From positions 215,159 through 279,158 of the forward strand of contig JAGWAR010000001.1 of assembly GCA_021296325.1 (NCBI GenBank): a DNA stretch of 64,000 bases, in the 5' to 3' direction. This DNA is from Alphaproteobacteria bacterium. GTDB taxonomy: Bacteria; Pseudomonadota; Alphaproteobacteria; GCA-2746255. Every line of letters begins with the position of its first letter. The first letter of the stretch is position 1. Made by a program: the position numbers and the translations under genes. Under the pieces are notes generated by a model that had not been told where the DNA came from, made no database searches, and worked only from the letters and a program-made list of their open reading frames with translations. This document shows positions 26,915 to 38,479 of the stretch, in pieces.

Positions 26915-27724
26915 TTACGCGGCGATCCTGCGCAGGCGCCAGCGCAAGAGGCGGTGCGCACCCTTCGCCAGCCGCTGAACGTTGCGATCGCTCAGGCGGA
27001 TTGTCGCCGCCTTCATCGTCATCGCAACGGCACGTTCCAGATGACGCAGCCGATAGTGACGGTAGGCCCGTTGCAGGTATTCGGCGCTGCTTTTTTTACG
27101 AACGTAAGGTTCACGTTCGTCGTTGGCACAGAAATAGGCAAAAGAAAGTTCGTCGTCTTCCGATTCGATGATGCGGCCAAGCGCAATCCGGAGACGCTTC
27201 AGAACGTTCAGCCGGTCCTTCGGGTAGTAACGCTTCATGTGTGTATAGAAAAGCTTGTAATGGCGAAATTCATCCCCCGCGATGTTTCGGCAAATCGCCT
27301 TCAACACCGGTTCCTCCGACGCATCGGCCAGAGCGGAATAATACGAACTGGTTCCCACTTCGACGACGCAGCGTGAAATCAATTCACCGGTGCGCGAACC
27401 GCGCACCGAAAGAAGGGATTCGACCGGAATTTGGAAACCATCCGTGAAACGGCGAAAGCTTTTCTTGAAGTCGAAACTTGAATCCGCAAGTTCCGCCCAG
27501 CGGCGCAACGCTTCGCCGTGTTGCTCCTCTTCCTGCGCCCAGGTCCGGGCCGCTTCCTGAAATTCCGAATCGTCGTGGAAAATGTTGCAGAGGTAGATCG
27601 CATAATCGTTGGCGTTGCGCTCGACCATGCTGGCGGCCTTGGCGATGCGAAGCAGGTCCGGGTCGACCTTTGTCGCATCGAATGCGTCCCAAGGAATGTC
27701 GTCAAGAGTCCAGTGCTTGGACAT
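26915..27724 (-). CDS. Ferritin-like di-iron domain protein of unknown function
   Basis: A 269-residue helical protein with two Glu...Glu-x-x-His pairs: ASMVERNANDY with EEEQHGEALRRW, then VVEVGTSSYYSAL with AGDEFRHYKLF. This is the arrangement of a four-helix di-iron site. The last 60 residues are very rich in arginine. ATG 27724 follows AGGTAGGTG; a GTG three codons upstream is possible. It is related to uncharacterised alphaproteobacterial ferritin-like or acyl-ACP-desaturase-like proteins. No partner gene reveals its role, and it has its own good promoter. Confidence 0.75.
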   Translation of the reverse strand: MSKHWTLDDIPWDAFDATKVDPDLLRIAKAASMVERNANDYAIYLCNIFHDDSEFQEAARTWAQEEEQHGEALRRWAELADSSFDFKKSFRRFTDGFQIPVESLLSVRGSRTGELISRCVVEVGTSSYYSALADASEEPVLKAICRNIAGDEFRHYKLFYTHMKRYYPKDRLNVLKRLRIALGRIIESEDDELSFAYFCANDEREPYVRKKSSAEYLQRAYRHYRLRHLERAVAMTMKAATIRLSDRNVQRLAKGAHRLLRWRLRRIAA

Positions 27725-27750
27725 GCGTATCACCTACCTACCCCTGGAAA

Positions 27751-27779
27751 AGTATAGGTGCCCGTTTCAGGCCTGCCAA
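27751..27779 (-). promoter_or_regulatory. Sigma-70 promoter for the ferritin-like gene
   Basis: On the minus strand TTGGCA (27779-27774) and TATACT (27756-27751) are exactly 17 bases apart. The start would fall near 27744, about 20 bases before the ATG at 27724, with AGGTAGGTG between. It lies in the short gap after atpC, separating this gene from the ATP synthase operon. Confidence 0.65.
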
Positions 27780-27808
27780 GAAGTTGGAAGGGGGTGGTGG
27801 GCCCGGTT

Positions 27809-28216
27809 TTATGCCTTGCCCCAGCCGTCCAGCGCGGCGAGCATTGCTTCCGCGGTGGCGAGTTCCGCCTTTGCCGCGTCATCGTCGGGGTGGGCCTGAA
27901 GGTCTTCCTTCGCATTCGACTGGCGCCGTTCGATCCCGGAACGGTCCAGATCGGCAACGGGGATGGCTTCGTTCGCCAGCACCGTGCAGCGTTCCGGCGT
28001 TGCCTCCGCAAAGCCGCCGGCGACGAAGAGGCCGGTCGTTTCGTTGCCCTCTTCATGGATTTCGATGATGCCGGGCCGGAGGCTCGAAAGAAACGGCGCA
28101 TGGCCCGGCAAGACGGCAAAATCGCCTTCCGCCCCCGGCACGACGACGAAGTCGACGTCGCGGGAGAGGAGCAGCTTTTCCGGAGAAACGAGTTCAAAGG
28201 CGACCTTGTCGGCCAT
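27809..28216 (-). CDS. atpC: ATP synthase F1 epsilon subunit
   Basis: A 135-residue epsilon subunit: beta-sandwich (FELVSPEKLLLSRDVDFVVV, GAEGDFAVLPGHAPFLSSL, LFVAGGFAEATPERCTVLA) followed by a short helical C-terminus. It is part of the central stalk, couples gamma rotation and can inhibit hydrolysis. It is the last gene of the five-gene F1 operon, ten bases after atpD. No T-run terminator was seen after it. Confidence 0.97.
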   Translation of the reverse strand: MADKVAFELVSPEKLLLSRDVDFVVVPGAEGDFAVLPGHAPFLSSLRPGIIEIHEEGNETTGLFVAGGFAEATPERCTVLANEAIPVADLDRSGIERRQSNAKEDLQAHPDDDAAKAELATAEAMLAALDGWGKA

Positions 28217-28225
28217 GATTCTCCC

Positions 28226-29686
<1,461 letters not shown>

Positions 29687-30574
29687 CTATAACGCCTCGG
29701 CGCCGGATACGATTTCGATCAGTTCTTTCGTGATGTACGCCTGACGCGTGCGGTTATAGTTCAGCGTAAGCTTGTCGATCAGTTCGCCGGCGTTGCGCGT
29801 GGCGTTGTCCATCGCCGTCATACGTGCGCCTTGTTCGCTTGCCGCGTTTTCAAGCAAGGCCCGATAGATCTGCACCGTAAAATTCCGGGGTAGGAGCTGC
29901 CCGAGCAGCTCCTCTTCCTCCGGTTCGTATTCGTAAATTGCCGAGAGACCCGGTTCCGTTTTCTGTTCTTCCGCTTCCGGCACGGAAAGGGGGATCAGCT
30001 GGCGTTCCGTAATCACCTGCGAAATGGGCGATTCGAAATGGTTGTAGATCACCGTGCAGACGTCGAACTCGTCCTGTTCGAACAAGGCGAGGATGCGGCT
30101 GGTAATGTCCTCCGCATCGTTGAAAGAAAGCCGGCGTTTGCTGATCTCGTCGATCCGGTCGACGATCAGCCTGCCGTAATCCCGCTTGAGCTGCAGTTGG
30201 CCCTTGCGGCCGACGCAGAGGATCTTCACGTTCTTGCCGTCGTTCTGAAGCGCGCGGATCCGCCGTCTGGCGGCGCGCACGATCGAGGAATTGAAGGCGC
30301 CGCAAAGACCCCGGTCCGAGGTGGCAACCACGAGAAGGTGCGTTTCTTCCTTGCCGGTGCCGACGAGCAGTTTCGGCGCCGCCTCGAAATTCTCCAGGCT
30401 TTGGGCCAGCGAACCGACCATCCGGTCCATCCGGTCCGCGTAAGGCCGTCCCGCTTCTGCCTGTTCCTGGGCGCGCCGCAGCTTGGAGGCAGCCACCATC
30501 TTCATCGCAGATGTGATTTTCTGCGTGGACCGGACGGAATTGATCCGAATACGTAGATCCTTGAGACTGGGCAT
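29687..30574 (-). CDS. atpG: ATP synthase F1 gamma subunit
   Basis: Central rotor stalk, 295 residues. The N-terminal helix [19 protein letters not shown] with [17 protein letters not shown], a [12 protein letters not shown] segment, and the C-terminal helix ([20 protein letters not shown], then [24 protein letters not shown]) form the coiled coil inside the alpha3beta3 ring. Typical length. Confidence 0.98.
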   Translation of the reverse strand: MPSLKDLRIRINSVRSTQKITSAMKMVAASKLRRAQEQAEAGRPYADRMDRMVGSLAQSLENFEAAPKLLVGTGKEETHLLVVATSDRGLCGAFNSSIVRAARRRIRALQNDGKNVKILCVGRKGQLQLKRDYGRLIVDRIDEISKRRLSFNDAEDITSRILALFEQDEFDVCTVIYNHFESPISQVITERQLIPLSVPEAEEQKTEPGLSAIYEYEPEEEELLGQLLPRNFTVQIYRALLENAASEQGARMTAMDNATRNAGELIDKLTLNYNRTRQAYITKELIEIVSGAEAL

Positions 30575-30598
30575 GCGGTGCGATCCGGTGTTGGCGGT

Positions 30599-32128
30599 TT
30601 AGGCGAAGGTTTTGGTGAAATTGTCCATGAAAGCCTTGAGCTTCGCTTCCGTTTCGTCGGAGATTTTTTTCTCGTCCCGAATCGTCTCCAGGATTTTTTG
30701 TTCTTTTGCCCGGACTTCGGAAAGCAGCGATTCGGCGAAACGGGTTACGTCCGAAGTGGCGATGTTGTCGAGGTAGCCTTTAACGCCGGCAAAGATGACA
30801 ACCACCTGTTCTTCGGCCGCCAGTGGCGTGTACTGATCCTGTTTCAGCAATTCGGTCAGGCGCTGGCCGCGGTTAAGCAGGCGCTGGGTCGCCGCGTCCA
30901 GGTCGGAGCCAAACTGGGCGAAGGCTTCCATTTCACGGTACTGGGCAAGTTCCAGCTTGATCGTGCCGGCAACCTGCTTCATCGCCTTGATCTGAGCGGC
31001 GGAACCGACGCGGCTCACCGAAAGGCCGACGTTCACCGCCGGCCGGATGCCGCGATAGAAAAGATCCGTCTCCAGGAAGATCTGGCCGTCCGTGATCGAA
31101 ATCACGTTTGTCGGAATGTAGGCGGAAACGTCACCGGCCTGGGTTTCGATGATGGGAAGTGCCGTCAGCGAACCGCTGCCGTTTTCCTCGTTCATCTTCG
31201 CCGCGCGTTCCAGCAGGCGGGAGTGCAGGTAGAAGACGTCGCCCGGATAGGCTTCGCGCCCCGGCGGGCGGCGAAGCAGGAGGGACATTTGCCGATAGGC
31301 GACGGCCTGTTTCGAAAGATCGTCGTAAATGATCAGCGCGTGCATCCCGTTGTCGCGGAAATATTCGCCCATCGTGCAGCCCGCGTAAGGGGCCAGAAAT
31401 TGCAACGGCGCCGGTTCCGAGGCCGTGGCGGCGACGATGATCGAATAGTCGAGCGCCCCGTTATCGGCGAGCGTCTTGGCGACGCGGGCCACGGTCGAGC
31501 GCTTCTGGCCGACGGCGACGTAAACGCAGTAGAGTTTCTTGGATTCGTCGTCACCGGCGTTGACGGTTTTCTGATTGAGGATCGTATCGATGGCGATGGC
31601 CGTCTTTCCCGTCTGGCGGTCGCCGATGATGAGTTCGCGCTGTCCCCGGCCGACCGGGATCAACGCGTCGATCGCCTTGAGGCCGGTCTGCATGGGTTCA
31701 TGCACGGAGCGGCGCGGAATGATGCCGGGCGCCTTCACGTCGACACGCTGCTTGGCCTCCGCCTGAATCGGGCCCTTGCCGTCCAGCGGATTGCCCAGGG
31801 GATCAACGACACGGCCCAGCAATCCCTTGCCGACCGGTACCTCGACGATCTGGCCGGTGCGCTTGACGGTGTCGCCTTCGCGGATGTTCCGGTCGTCCCC
31901 GAAGATGACGACGCCGACATTGTCCGATTCAAGGTTCAGCGCCATGCCGCGAATGCCACCCGGGAACTCGACCATTTCGCCGGCCTGGACCTGATCGAGA
32001 CCGTAAACGCGCGCGATACCGTCGCCGACGGACAACACCTGCCCGACTTCGCTAACCACGGCTTCGGTGCCGAAATCGGCAATTTCCTTCTTCAGGATGG
32101 CGGAGATTTCCGAGGCCCCGATGTCCAT
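30599..32128 (-). CDS. atpA: ATP synthase F1 alpha subunit
   Basis: Non-catalytic nucleotide-binding subunit, 509 residues. It has the Walker A segment [13 protein letters not shown] near residue 170, [35 protein letters not shown] and the [17 protein letters not shown] segment. Its start overlaps the atpH stop by one base. Order atpH-A-G-D-C without F0 genes indicates, as usual in Alphaproteobacteria, that atpIBEF lie elsewhere. Confidence 0.99.
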   Translation of the reverse strand: MDIGASEISAILKKEIADFGTEAVVSEVGQVLSVGDGIARVYGLDQVQAGEMVEFPGGIRGMALNLESDNVGVVIFGDDRNIREGDTVKRTGQIVEVPVGKGLLGRVVDPLGNPLDGKGPIQAEAKQRVDVKAPGIIPRRSVHEPMQTGLKAIDALIPVGRGQRELIIGDRQTGKTAIAIDTILNQKTVNAGDDESKKLYCVYVAVGQKRSTVARVAKTLADNGALDYSIIVAATASEPAPLQFLAPYAGCTMGEYFRDNGMHALIIYDDLSKQAVAYRQMSLLLRRPPGREAYPGDVFYLHSRLLERAAKMNEENGSGSLTALPIIETQAGDVSAYIPTNVISITDGQIFLETDLFYRGIRPAVNVGLSVSRVGSAAQIKAMKQVAGTIKLELAQYREMEAFAQFGSDLDAATQRLLNRGQRLTELLKQDQYTPLAAEEQVVVIFAGVKGYLDNIATSDVTRFAESLLSEVRAKEQKILETIRDEKKISDETEAKLKAFMDNFTKTFA

Positions 32129-32688
32129 TACGCAGTTCCCTTCATGGCAATTTTCAAACGTTCAAGTTGCGAGCGAAGCGAGTTGTCCATCATCCGCGAG
32201 CCAACCCGGACGATCAGCCCGCCGAGCAGGCCGGGCTCGACCTTGGGATGGATAGAAACGTCGCTGCCGATGGCCGTCTTCAGGGCCTGTCGGATGGCGT
32301 TTAGTTGGGCGTCGCTCAAGGCCTTCGCCGAGGTCACCTCGGCCGTTACCTCGCCGCGATGGGCGGCAAGGCGTTCGCCGACCGCCCGGATGATGGCAGG
32401 CAGGACGAAATGCCGGCGGTTTCTGGCAAGCAGCCCCAAAAACTTGCCAGTCAGCCCGGAAAGCCCGCCCGCCGTGGCGATGGCGGCGCACGCTTGCATA
32501 TGGGCGTCGCGGGAAAGAACGGGGCTTCGAATCATCCGGCGAAAATCGGCGTTTTCCTCAACCATTGCCTGCAGGCCGTCCAGGTCGGCCGCTACCGAAT
32601 CCAGCGATTGCTGCTCGTCGGCAAGCTCGAAGAGCGCGGTAGCGTAGCGATTGGCGAGACCGGAAACACCGGCAGCTTCGGATGACAC
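32128..32688 (-). CDS. atpH: ATP synthase F1 delta subunit
   Basis: Peripheral-stalk subunit joining F1 to the b subunits, 186 residues. Features are an N-terminal helical domain ([19 protein letters not shown]) and the C-terminal motif [20 protein letters not shown] with [12 protein letters not shown]. The start codon is GTG at 32688. It is the first gene of the F1 operon and follows priA on the same strand with a 173-base gap. Confidence 0.97.
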   Translation of the reverse strand: MSSEAAGVSGLANRYATALFELADEQQSLDSVAADLDGLQAMVEENADFRRMIRSPVLSRDAHMQACAAIATAGGLSGLTGKFLGLLARNRRHFVLPAIIRAVGERLAAHRGEVTAEVTSAKALSDAQLNAIRQALKTAIGSDVSIHPKVEPGLLGGLIVRVGSRMMDNSLRSQLERLKIAMKGTA

Positions 32689-32781
32689 CTTTGCGATCCC
32701 TTAAAGTGTCTGTCGAGGGTGAAACCGATCGTTGGGGTGAACCCCGAAACGCGAGGATCGGGCCCGTGAAAAACCAGCGGA

Positions 32782-32810
32782 TACCTAGCATAGGGGCTTG
32801 TGCGTTGCAA
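32782..32810 (-). promoter_or_regulatory. Candidate promoter for the atpHAGDC operon
   Basis: On the minus strand TTGCAA (32810-32805) and TAGGTA (32787-32782) are 17 bases apart in the 173-base gap upstream of atpH, leaving a leader of about 90 bases. The rest of the gap shows no other clear feature. Confidence 0.4.
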
Positions 32811-32861
32811 CCGGATGAAGGCCGTGTTTTTCCCCGTTTCCTAGGCGGTTTCGCAATCCGT

Positions 32862-35078
32862 TCAGAGGAAGCTATAGGGGTCGATGTCGACCTGCAGCTT
32901 GACGCCGTTTGGCGGTGGTGACGCCTCGAGCCAGCCATGCAGGGTCTTCTGGAGAAGGGTGTCGGGCCCGGTCTTCACGAGCAGGCGCACGCGGTGCTTG
33001 CCGCGCAGCATGGCAAGCGGCGCCGGCGCCGGGCCAAGTACTCGCGCCGCCTTCTCTTCCGGGGCGGTCTGGCGCAGGCGCTGGGCGTAGCGCGCAACGG
33101 CGGTTTCGTCCACGCCGGAGACGATCAGGGCGGCCAGCCGGCCGAAAGGCGGCATGGCCTCCGCCTCGCGGGATCGCGCCTCCGCTTCCAGAAAGGCGTC
33201 GCGCCGGCCCTGGGCCAGGGCCTGCATGACGGGCGTTTCCGGCAGGTAGGTCTGGAGATAGGCGGTGCCCGGCTGGGCCTCCCGGCCCGCCCGCCCGGCC
33301 ACCTGGTGAAGCATCTGGTAGCACCGCTCTCCGGCCCTGAGGTCGCCGCCGGCCAGCCCCAGATCCGCGTCGACGACGCCGACCAGGGTGAGCTTCGGAA
33401 AGTGGTAGCCCTTCGCCATCACCTGGGTACCGACGAGAAGGTCGATCTCGCCCGCCTGCATGCGGTGCACGAGGTCGGCGGCGGCGCCGGCGGTGCCGAT
33501 GGTGTCACTCGTCATGATGGCAATGCGGGCCTCGGGAAAGTCGGCCCTTGCTTCTTCCGCCAGGCGCTCGACGCCGGGGCCGCAGGGCACGAGCCGGCCC
33601 TCGGCCCCGCAGGCCGGACAGGCCGCCGGCTCCGGCTCCGAAAAGCCGCAATGATGGCAAAGCAGATGACCGGCCTGGCGGTGTTCGACCAGCCACGCCG
33701 TGCAGGCCGGGCAACGGAAGCGGTGGCCGCAGTTCCGGCAAAGGGTCAGCGGCGCATAGCCGCGCCGGTTCAGGAACAGCATGGTCTGTTCGCCGGCCTT
33801 GAGGGTTTGTTCAAGCGCGGCGCGCAGGGTCGGCGAAAGCCAGCGACCGCGGGGCGGCGGATCCTTGCGAAGATCAATCAGCCGGACCGTCGGCAGATCG
33901 GCGCCGGCGTGTCGGTCCGGCAGGTGGAGATGCGCGTAACGGCCTCCCTCCGCGTTGCGCATCGTCTCGAGCGAAGGCGTTGCGGAAGCCAGCACGATCG
34001 GAAATTCGCCGAGCTTCGCCCGCACGATCGCCATGTCCCGGGCCTGGTAGATGACGCCTTCTTCCTGCTTGTAGGAAGCGTCGTGCTCTTCGTCGACGAC
34101 GATCAGGCCAAGTTCCGGGAAGGGAAGGAACAGGGCGGAACGGGCACCGACGACGATGCGGGCTTCCCCTTCCGCGACGGCGCGCCAGTTGCGCCGGCGT
34201 TCAGCCCGGCCAAGCTCGGAATGCCAGACGGCGGGGCGCGTCCCGAAACGTTCCTCGAAGCGCATCAGCCACTGGATGCCAAGCGCGATCTCGGGCAGGA
34301 GGACGAGAACCTGCCTGCCGAGACGAAGCGCATGGGCGATGGCCTCGAAATAAACTTCCGTCTTGCCGGAACCCGTCACGCCATCCAGGAGGCTTGGCTG
34401 AAAGCCGCCTTCCGTGATGGCAAGCTTGAGGGCGTCGGCCGCGCTTTGTTGCGGCGGGGAAAGTTCGGGCGCCTGGCGTTCCGTATCGGGCTGGACGAAG
34501 GGGGGCGGCGGCAACGCCACCGTTTCAAGAAGGCCCGCCTTGCGCGCCCCTTCGATGACGGCGGGCGTCACGCCCGAGGCGCGAGCGAGGGCGGCCTTCA
34601 TTCGCGGCGCGTTGCCGGAATCAACAAGAAAATCAACAAGTTGCTTTCGCTTCGGGGACAGGCCCTCCGGCCCTGCCAGACTCTCCTGGCTTAGGCGAAG
34701 GCCTTCGGCGAGCTTGGGCGCCACCAACGCCTCGGGGATGTTCATGGTCATCCGCAGCACCAGCCCCATCGGCGTCATCGTGTAGGCCGCCACCCATTCG
34801 ACGAAGCGGCGAAGGACCTCCGGCATGCGGGGCGCCGGCATCGCTTCGACGATCGCCTTCAGCCGGATCCCGGCGTTGTGCGGCGGCGGCTTTCCTTCGT
34901 CCCAGACGACGCCGATCGCCTCGCGCCGGCCAAGGGGCACGCGCACGTAATCGCCGGGGCAAAGGCTCGCGTCGGGGGTTGCGACGTAGTCGTAGGGGTG
35001 CGCAAGCCGATAGGGCAACAGAACCGGAAGACGGACTTCCATTTCGGACGTTCGGACGTTGGCACAGGCCAATGGCAT
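32862..35078 (-). CDS. priA: Primosomal protein N' (replication restart helicase PriA)
   Basis: A 738-residue superfamily 2 DNA helicase that reloads the replisome at stalled forks. The N-terminal 3'-end-binding region comes first, then Walker A ([16 protein letters not shown], near residue 235), [13 protein letters not shown] (Walker B) and the zinc-binding cysteine insert [13 protein letters not shown] and CHHCG...CPACG. A helicase motif, [19 protein letters not shown], follows. A Met at 35042 starts MEVRLPV and could be the true start. It is divergent from the transaldolase gene. Confidence 0.96.
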   Translation of the reverse strand: MPLACANVRTSEMEVRLPVLLPYRLAHPYDYVATPDASLCPGDYVRVPLGRREAIGVVWDEGKPPPHNAGIRLKAIVEAMPAPRMPEVLRRFVEWVAAYTMTPMGLVLRMTMNIPEALVAPKLAEGLRLSQESLAGPEGLSPKRKQLVDFLVDSGNAPRMKAALARASGVTPAVIEGARKAGLLETVALPPPPFVQPDTERQAPELSPPQQSAADALKLAITEGGFQPSLLDGVTGSGKTEVYFEAIAHALRLGRQVLVLLPEIALGIQWLMRFEERFGTRPAVWHSELGRAERRRNWRAVAEGEARIVVGARSALFLPFPELGLIVVDEEHDASYKQEEGVIYQARDMAIVRAKLGEFPIVLASATPSLETMRNAEGGRYAHLHLPDRHAGADLPTVRLIDLRKDPPPRGRWLSPTLRAALEQTLKAGEQTMLFLNRRGYAPLTLCRNCGHRFRCPACTAWLVEHRQAGHLLCHHCGFSEPEPAACPACGAEGRLVPCGPGVERLAEEARADFPEARIAIMTSDTIGTAGAAADLVHRMQAGEIDLLVGTQVMAKGYHFPKLTLVGVVDADLGLAGGDLRAGERCYQMLHQVAGRAGREAQPGTAYLQTYLPETPVMQALAQGRRDAFLEAEARSREAEAMPPFGRLAALIVSGVDETAVARYAQRLRQTAPEEKAARVLGPAPAPLAMLRGKHRVRLLVKTGPDTLLQKTLHGWLEASPPPNGVKLQVDIDPYSFL

Positions 35079-35153
35079 AGACTACACTCTAGTCAAGGCG
35101 CGAAGCCGGGGCCAGCGACCCTATTATTCCTTCGGCAGCACACGGAAATTGCG

Positions 35154-35810
35154 ATGAAATTCTTTGTTGATACCGCCGATCTTGAAGAAATTCGCGATCT
35201 TGCGGCAAGCGGTCTGCTCGACGGCGTGACGACGAACCCTTCGCTGGTGGCCAAGACTGGCCAGAACTTCATCGACGTCGTGAAACAGATCTGCGAAGTC
35301 GTTTCGGGGCCGGTCAGCGCCGAGGTAACGGCCACGGATCATGCAACGATGATCCAGGAAGGCCGCAAGCTTGCAAAGATCGCCAAGAACGTCACCGTGA
35401 AGGTGCCGCTGACGCCGGACGGGCTGCGCGCCTGCCGGACGTTGCGCGACGACGGCACGATGGTGAACGTGACGCTTTGTTTTTCGCCGGCCCAGGCGAT
35501 CCTGGCGGCGAAGGCGGGGGCGAGCTTCGTTTCCCCTTTCGTCGGCCGTCTTGACGACATCGGCGAGGATGGCATGGCGTTGATCGGGGACATTTGCCAG
35601 ATCTACCGGCACTACGATGCCTTCACGACGGAGGTGCTGGTCGCTTCCATCCGTCATCCCGGTCATGTGATCGAGGCGGCAAAAATGGGCGCCCATGTCG
35701 CCACCCTGCCGCCGAAAGTCCTGCGGCAGCTGTTCCAGCATCCCCTGACCGACAAGGGGTTGGCCGCTTTCCTCGCCGACTGGCAGAAGACGGGCCAGTC
35801 CATCCTCTAG
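35154..35810 (+). CDS. Transaldolase of the fructose-6-phosphate-aldolase subfamily
   Basis: A 218-residue small TIM-barrel transaldolase (TalC/Fsa type) of the pentose phosphate pathway. [14 protein letters not shown] opens the protein, with DGVTTNPSL, the Schiff-base Lys83 in NVTVKVPLT, the [16 protein letters not shown] segment and [17 protein letters not shown]. The frame is open upstream to 34878, antisense to priA, but the family start is ATG 35154. Transaldolase activity is usual for bacterial members of this length; aldolase activity cannot be excluded. xerC follows eight bases later. Confidence 0.94.
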   Translation: MKFFVDTADLEEIRDLAASGLLDGVTTNPSLVAKTGQNFIDVVKQICEVVSGPVSAEVTATDHATMIQEGRKLAKIAKNVTVKVPLTPDGLRACRTLRDDGTMVNVTLCFSPAQAILAAKAGASFVSPFVGRLDDIGEDGMALIGDICQIYRHYDAFTTEVLVASIRHPGHVIEAAKMGAHVATLPPKVLRQLFQHPLTDKGLAAFLADWQKTGQSIL

Positions 35811-35818
35811 AGGGACCA

Positions 35819-36757
35819 ATGGGGGCATTCTCTCCACTGCCGGCCGAGCCAGAACTCGAAGCCGCTGTTGGCGAGTGGGAAGCCTGGCTTACTTCCGAGC
35901 GGCGTTATTCCATCCATACGGTGAAGGCCTATCGGCGGGATCTGGCCGCCTTCCTGGCGTTTCTCACCGATCATCTCGGCCGGGTGCCGGGGCTGGCCGC
36001 CCTTGCGGCGCTGAAGCCCGCCGATTTCCGGGGCTGGCTGGCGGTTCAGGCCCGGACGGGCAAGGCGAAAGTTTCGACCGCAAGGGCCATTTCCGTCCTG
36101 CGCGGGTTTTTCCGTTTTCTCGATCAGCTGGGGCTTTGCCACAACCCGGCCATCGCCACCATGCGCACGCCCCGCCTTCCCCATGCCGTGCCGCGGCCGC
36201 TTGCGGCAAGCGAGGCGGCGGGCGCCATCGCGGCGGCGGGAGAAAGTTCGGCGAAGCCCTGGATCGTGAAACGCAACGTCGCGGTCTTCACGCTGCTTTA
36301 CGGCTGCGGCCTTCGGATCGGCGAGGCGTTGGGGCTCAACCGCGGGCAGGCGCCGAAGGGCAACGAGCTGCTCGTCTTCGGCAAGGGCGGCAAGGAGCGG
36401 ATCGTGCCGGTCCTGGCCGTCGTCCGCGAGGCGGTGACGGACTATCTGACGGCCTGTCCTTTCGAGCTGGAGGCGGACGGCCCCCTTTTCGTAGGGGCCC
36501 GTGGGCGGCGGTTGCAGCCGGCCATCGTCCAGAAGGAAATGCGGGATTTAAGGGCGCGTCTGGGCCTGCCGGAGACCGCGACCCCGCATGCGCTTCGCCA
36601 CAGCTTCGCCACCCACCTGCTGGCCGGGGGCGATCTCAGGGCCATTCAGGAATTGTTGGGCCATGCCTCGCTTTCCACGACCCAGCGCTACACGGAAGTG
36701 GACGAGGAAAAGCTCGTGCAGGCTTATGCGAAGGCCCATCCCCGCGCCCGGGGATAG
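35819..36757 (+). CDS. xerC: Tyrosine recombinase XerC
   Basis: A 312-residue site-specific recombinase that, with XerD, resolves chromosome dimers at dif. N-terminal SAM-like core-binding domain about 12-115 (SIHTVKAYRRDLAAFLAFL); catalytic domain with Arg166, Lys189, His257, Arg260, His282 and Tyr291 all present. ATG 35819 follows AGAGGGACCA; the open frame runs on upstream inside the transaldolase gene. The priA/fsa/xerC neighbourhood is conserved in many Rhodospirillales, which argues for chromosomal XerC rather than an integrase. Confidence 0.93.
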   Translation: MGAFSPLPAEPELEAAVGEWEAWLTSERRYSIHTVKAYRRDLAAFLAFLTDHLGRVPGLAALAALKPADFRGWLAVQARTGKAKVSTARAISVLRGFFRFLDQLGLCHNPAIATMRTPRLPHAVPRPLAASEAAGAIAAAGESSAKPWIVKRNVAVFTLLYGCGLRIGEALGLNRGQAPKGNELLVFGKGGKERIVPVLAVVREAVTDYLTACPFELEADGPLFVGARGRRLQPAIVQKEMRDLRARLGLPETATPHALRHSFATHLLAGGDLRAIQELLGHASLSTTQRYTEVDEEKLVQAYAKAHPRARG

Positions 36758-36766
36758 GGGGCCGCC

Positions 36767-37027
36767 CTACTTTTTCCGTTTTTTCCTTTGGAATTTTTTC
36801 CGCCAACGCCGGAAGGTCGCGTAGGCCTCGGGGTAACGCGTGCCAAGACCTGCGATTTTTCGCCGCACCCAGATCGACTCGCCGGCCAGAAGCAGGGTGC
36901 CGATCAACAGGAACAGGATGCCCTGAAGGATAGGAAGAAAAAGACCGGCGACGCCGGCAATCAGGAAAAGAACGCCAAGGCCCCGCCGGACCCAGCGGCC
37001 GATCGTGTCGTTGATGCGGTTTGCCAA
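36767..37027 (-). CDS. Small two-helix membrane protein of unknown function
   Basis: An 86-residue protein with two adjacent hydrophobic helices (about 15-32 and 34-50; VLFLIAGVAGLFLPILQGIL) and a strongly basic C-terminus ending RKKFQRKKRKK, probably cytoplasmic. It resembles PGPGW/DUF454-type small membrane proteins, but the family is not certain. It starts ten bases after the lpdA stop, so it may be the last gene of the TCA operon; it is convergent with xerC. Confidence 0.7.
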   Translation of the reverse strand: MANRINDTIGRWVRRGLGVLFLIAGVAGLFLPILQGILFLLIGTLLLAGESIWVRRKIAGLGTRYPEAYATFRRWRKKFQRKKRKK

Positions 37028-37036
37028 GGGAAGCGG

Positions 37037-38443
37037 TTAGAAGTGGATGGGGCGGTTGGCGACGGCGAGCGCCGCTTCCTTGACGGCCTCTCCGAAACCG
37101 GGATGCGAGTGGCAGGTCCGCGCGATGTCCTCGGCCGAACTGCCAAACTCGATGGCGAGGCAGGCTTCGGCGATCAACTCGCCCGCCACGGGACCGACGA
37201 TGTGCACGCCAAGCACGCGGTCCGTCGTTTTGTCTGCGAGAATCTTCACCATCCCGTCCGTGTCCGCGTTCGTGCGCGCCCGGCTGTTCGCCAAGAAGGG
37301 AAACTTGCCGACCTTGTAGGCGACGTTGTCGGCCTTCAGCTCCTCTTCGGTTTTGCCGACGGCGGCGATCTCGGGCCAAGTGTAAACGACGGCAGGGATC
37401 GCGTCGTAGTTCACGTGGCCGGACTGGCCGGCGATGATTTCGGCGACGGCGATGCCTTCGTCCTCTGCCTTGTGGGCGAGCATCGCGCCCCGGACGACGT
37501 CGCCGATTGCGTAAACGTTCTTCACGTTCGTGCGGAAATGATCGTCGATCTTGACGCGCCCCTTCTCGTCCGTCTCGATCTTTGCCGCATCCAAGCCCAA
37601 CCCTTCCGTGTAGGGCGTGCGCCCGATCGAGACGAGAACGACGTCGGCCGAAAGCGTTTCCGCCTTGCCGCCCTTGGCCGGTTCATAGGTCAAGGTGACG
37701 TCGTTCTTCGTCGTTTTTGCGCCGGTGACCTTGACGCCGAGCTTGAACTCAATCCCTTGTTTTTTAAGTATTTTTTGTGATTCCTGGGCAAGCCCGGAAT
37801 CCATCGGCGTCAAAATCCGGTCGAGATATTCAAGCACGGTCACCTTCGCGCCGAGACGTCGCCAGACGGATCCCAGTTCAAGCCCGATGACGCCCGCGCC
37901 GATGACGGCGAGATGTTTCGGCACCTTCGGCAGGGAAAGTGCGCCGGTCGAGGTGACGATTCGTTTCTCGTCCGTTTCGACGCCGGGCAGCGGAGCCGAG
38001 TCGGAACCGGTGGCGATGACGATGTGTTTCGCCTTCAGCTTCTTTTCTTTGCCGTCCTTCTGCACGGCCACCGTATCGGCGCTCAGGATGCGGCCCGTTC
38101 CCTCAAAATGGGTGACCTTGTTTTTCTTGAAGAGGAACCCGATGCCCTTCGTCAAATCCTCGACGACCTTTTCCTTGCGGGCCATCATGGCGGCAAGGTC
38201 GAGCTCGACCTTGTTCACCTTGATGCCGTGGCTGGCGAAATCGTGGCCGGCCATTTCGAAATGATGGCTGGAATGCAGCAACGCCTTCGAGGGAATGCAG
38301 CCCACGTTCAGGCAGGTGCCGCCAAGCGGACCCCGCTTGTCGATGCAAGCCGTGTTCAACCCAAGCTGGGCCGAGCGAATCGCGGCGACGTAACCACCGG
38401 GTCCGCCGCCGATCACAACCACGTCGAATGCTTTATCGCTCAT
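37037..38443 (-). CDS. lpdA: Dihydrolipoyl dehydrogenase (E3)
   Basis: FAD enzyme reoxidising the lipoyl groups of the 2-oxoglutarate dehydrogenase complex. 468 residues: FAD motif VVIGGGPGGYVAAIRSAQLG, redox disulfide GGTCLNVGCIPSK, NAD motif VIGAGVIGLELGSVW, YAIGDVVRGAMLAHKA and the C-terminal active-site HSHPGFGEAVKEAAL. It is the last enzyme gene of the mdh-sucCDAB-lpd operon, 36 bases after sucB. Confidence 0.97.
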   Translation of the reverse strand: MSDKAFDVVVIGGGPGGYVAAIRSAQLGLNTACIDKRGPLGGTCLNVGCIPSKALLHSSHHFEMAGHDFASHGIKVNKVELDLAAMMARKEKVVEDLTKGIGFLFKKNKVTHFEGTGRILSADTVAVQKDGKEKKLKAKHIVIATGSDSAPLPGVETDEKRIVTSTGALSLPKVPKHLAVIGAGVIGLELGSVWRRLGAKVTVLEYLDRILTPMDSGLAQESQKILKKQGIEFKLGVKVTGAKTTKNDVTLTYEPAKGGKAETLSADVVLVSIGRTPYTEGLGLDAAKIETDEKGRVKIDDHFRTNVKNVYAIGDVVRGAMLAHKAEDEGIAVAEIIAGQSGHVNYDAIPAVVYTWPEIAAVGKTEEELKADNVAYKVGKFPFLANSRARTNADTDGMVKILADKTTDRVLGVHIVGPVAGELIAEACLAIEFGSSAEDIARTCHSHPGFGEAVKEAALAVANRPIHF

Positions 38444-38479
38444 GAACGCGTTCCCTGAAGTGCCGGCAAGAAATTTCGT

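Noticed and set aside
30578-32647. A 689-codon open frame on the plus strand
   Set aside because: It is antisense to atpA and atpH, which are unmistakable; its product looks like reverse-complement coding with no domain.
32937-34694. A 585-codon plus-strand open frame
   Set aside because: Antisense shadow of priA; the zinc and helicase motifs lie on the other strand.
35819-36757. Tyrosine recombinase considered as a phage or island integrase
   Set aside because: Length, motifs and housekeeping neighbours fit XerC; no attachment repeats, phage genes or composition change were seen around it.
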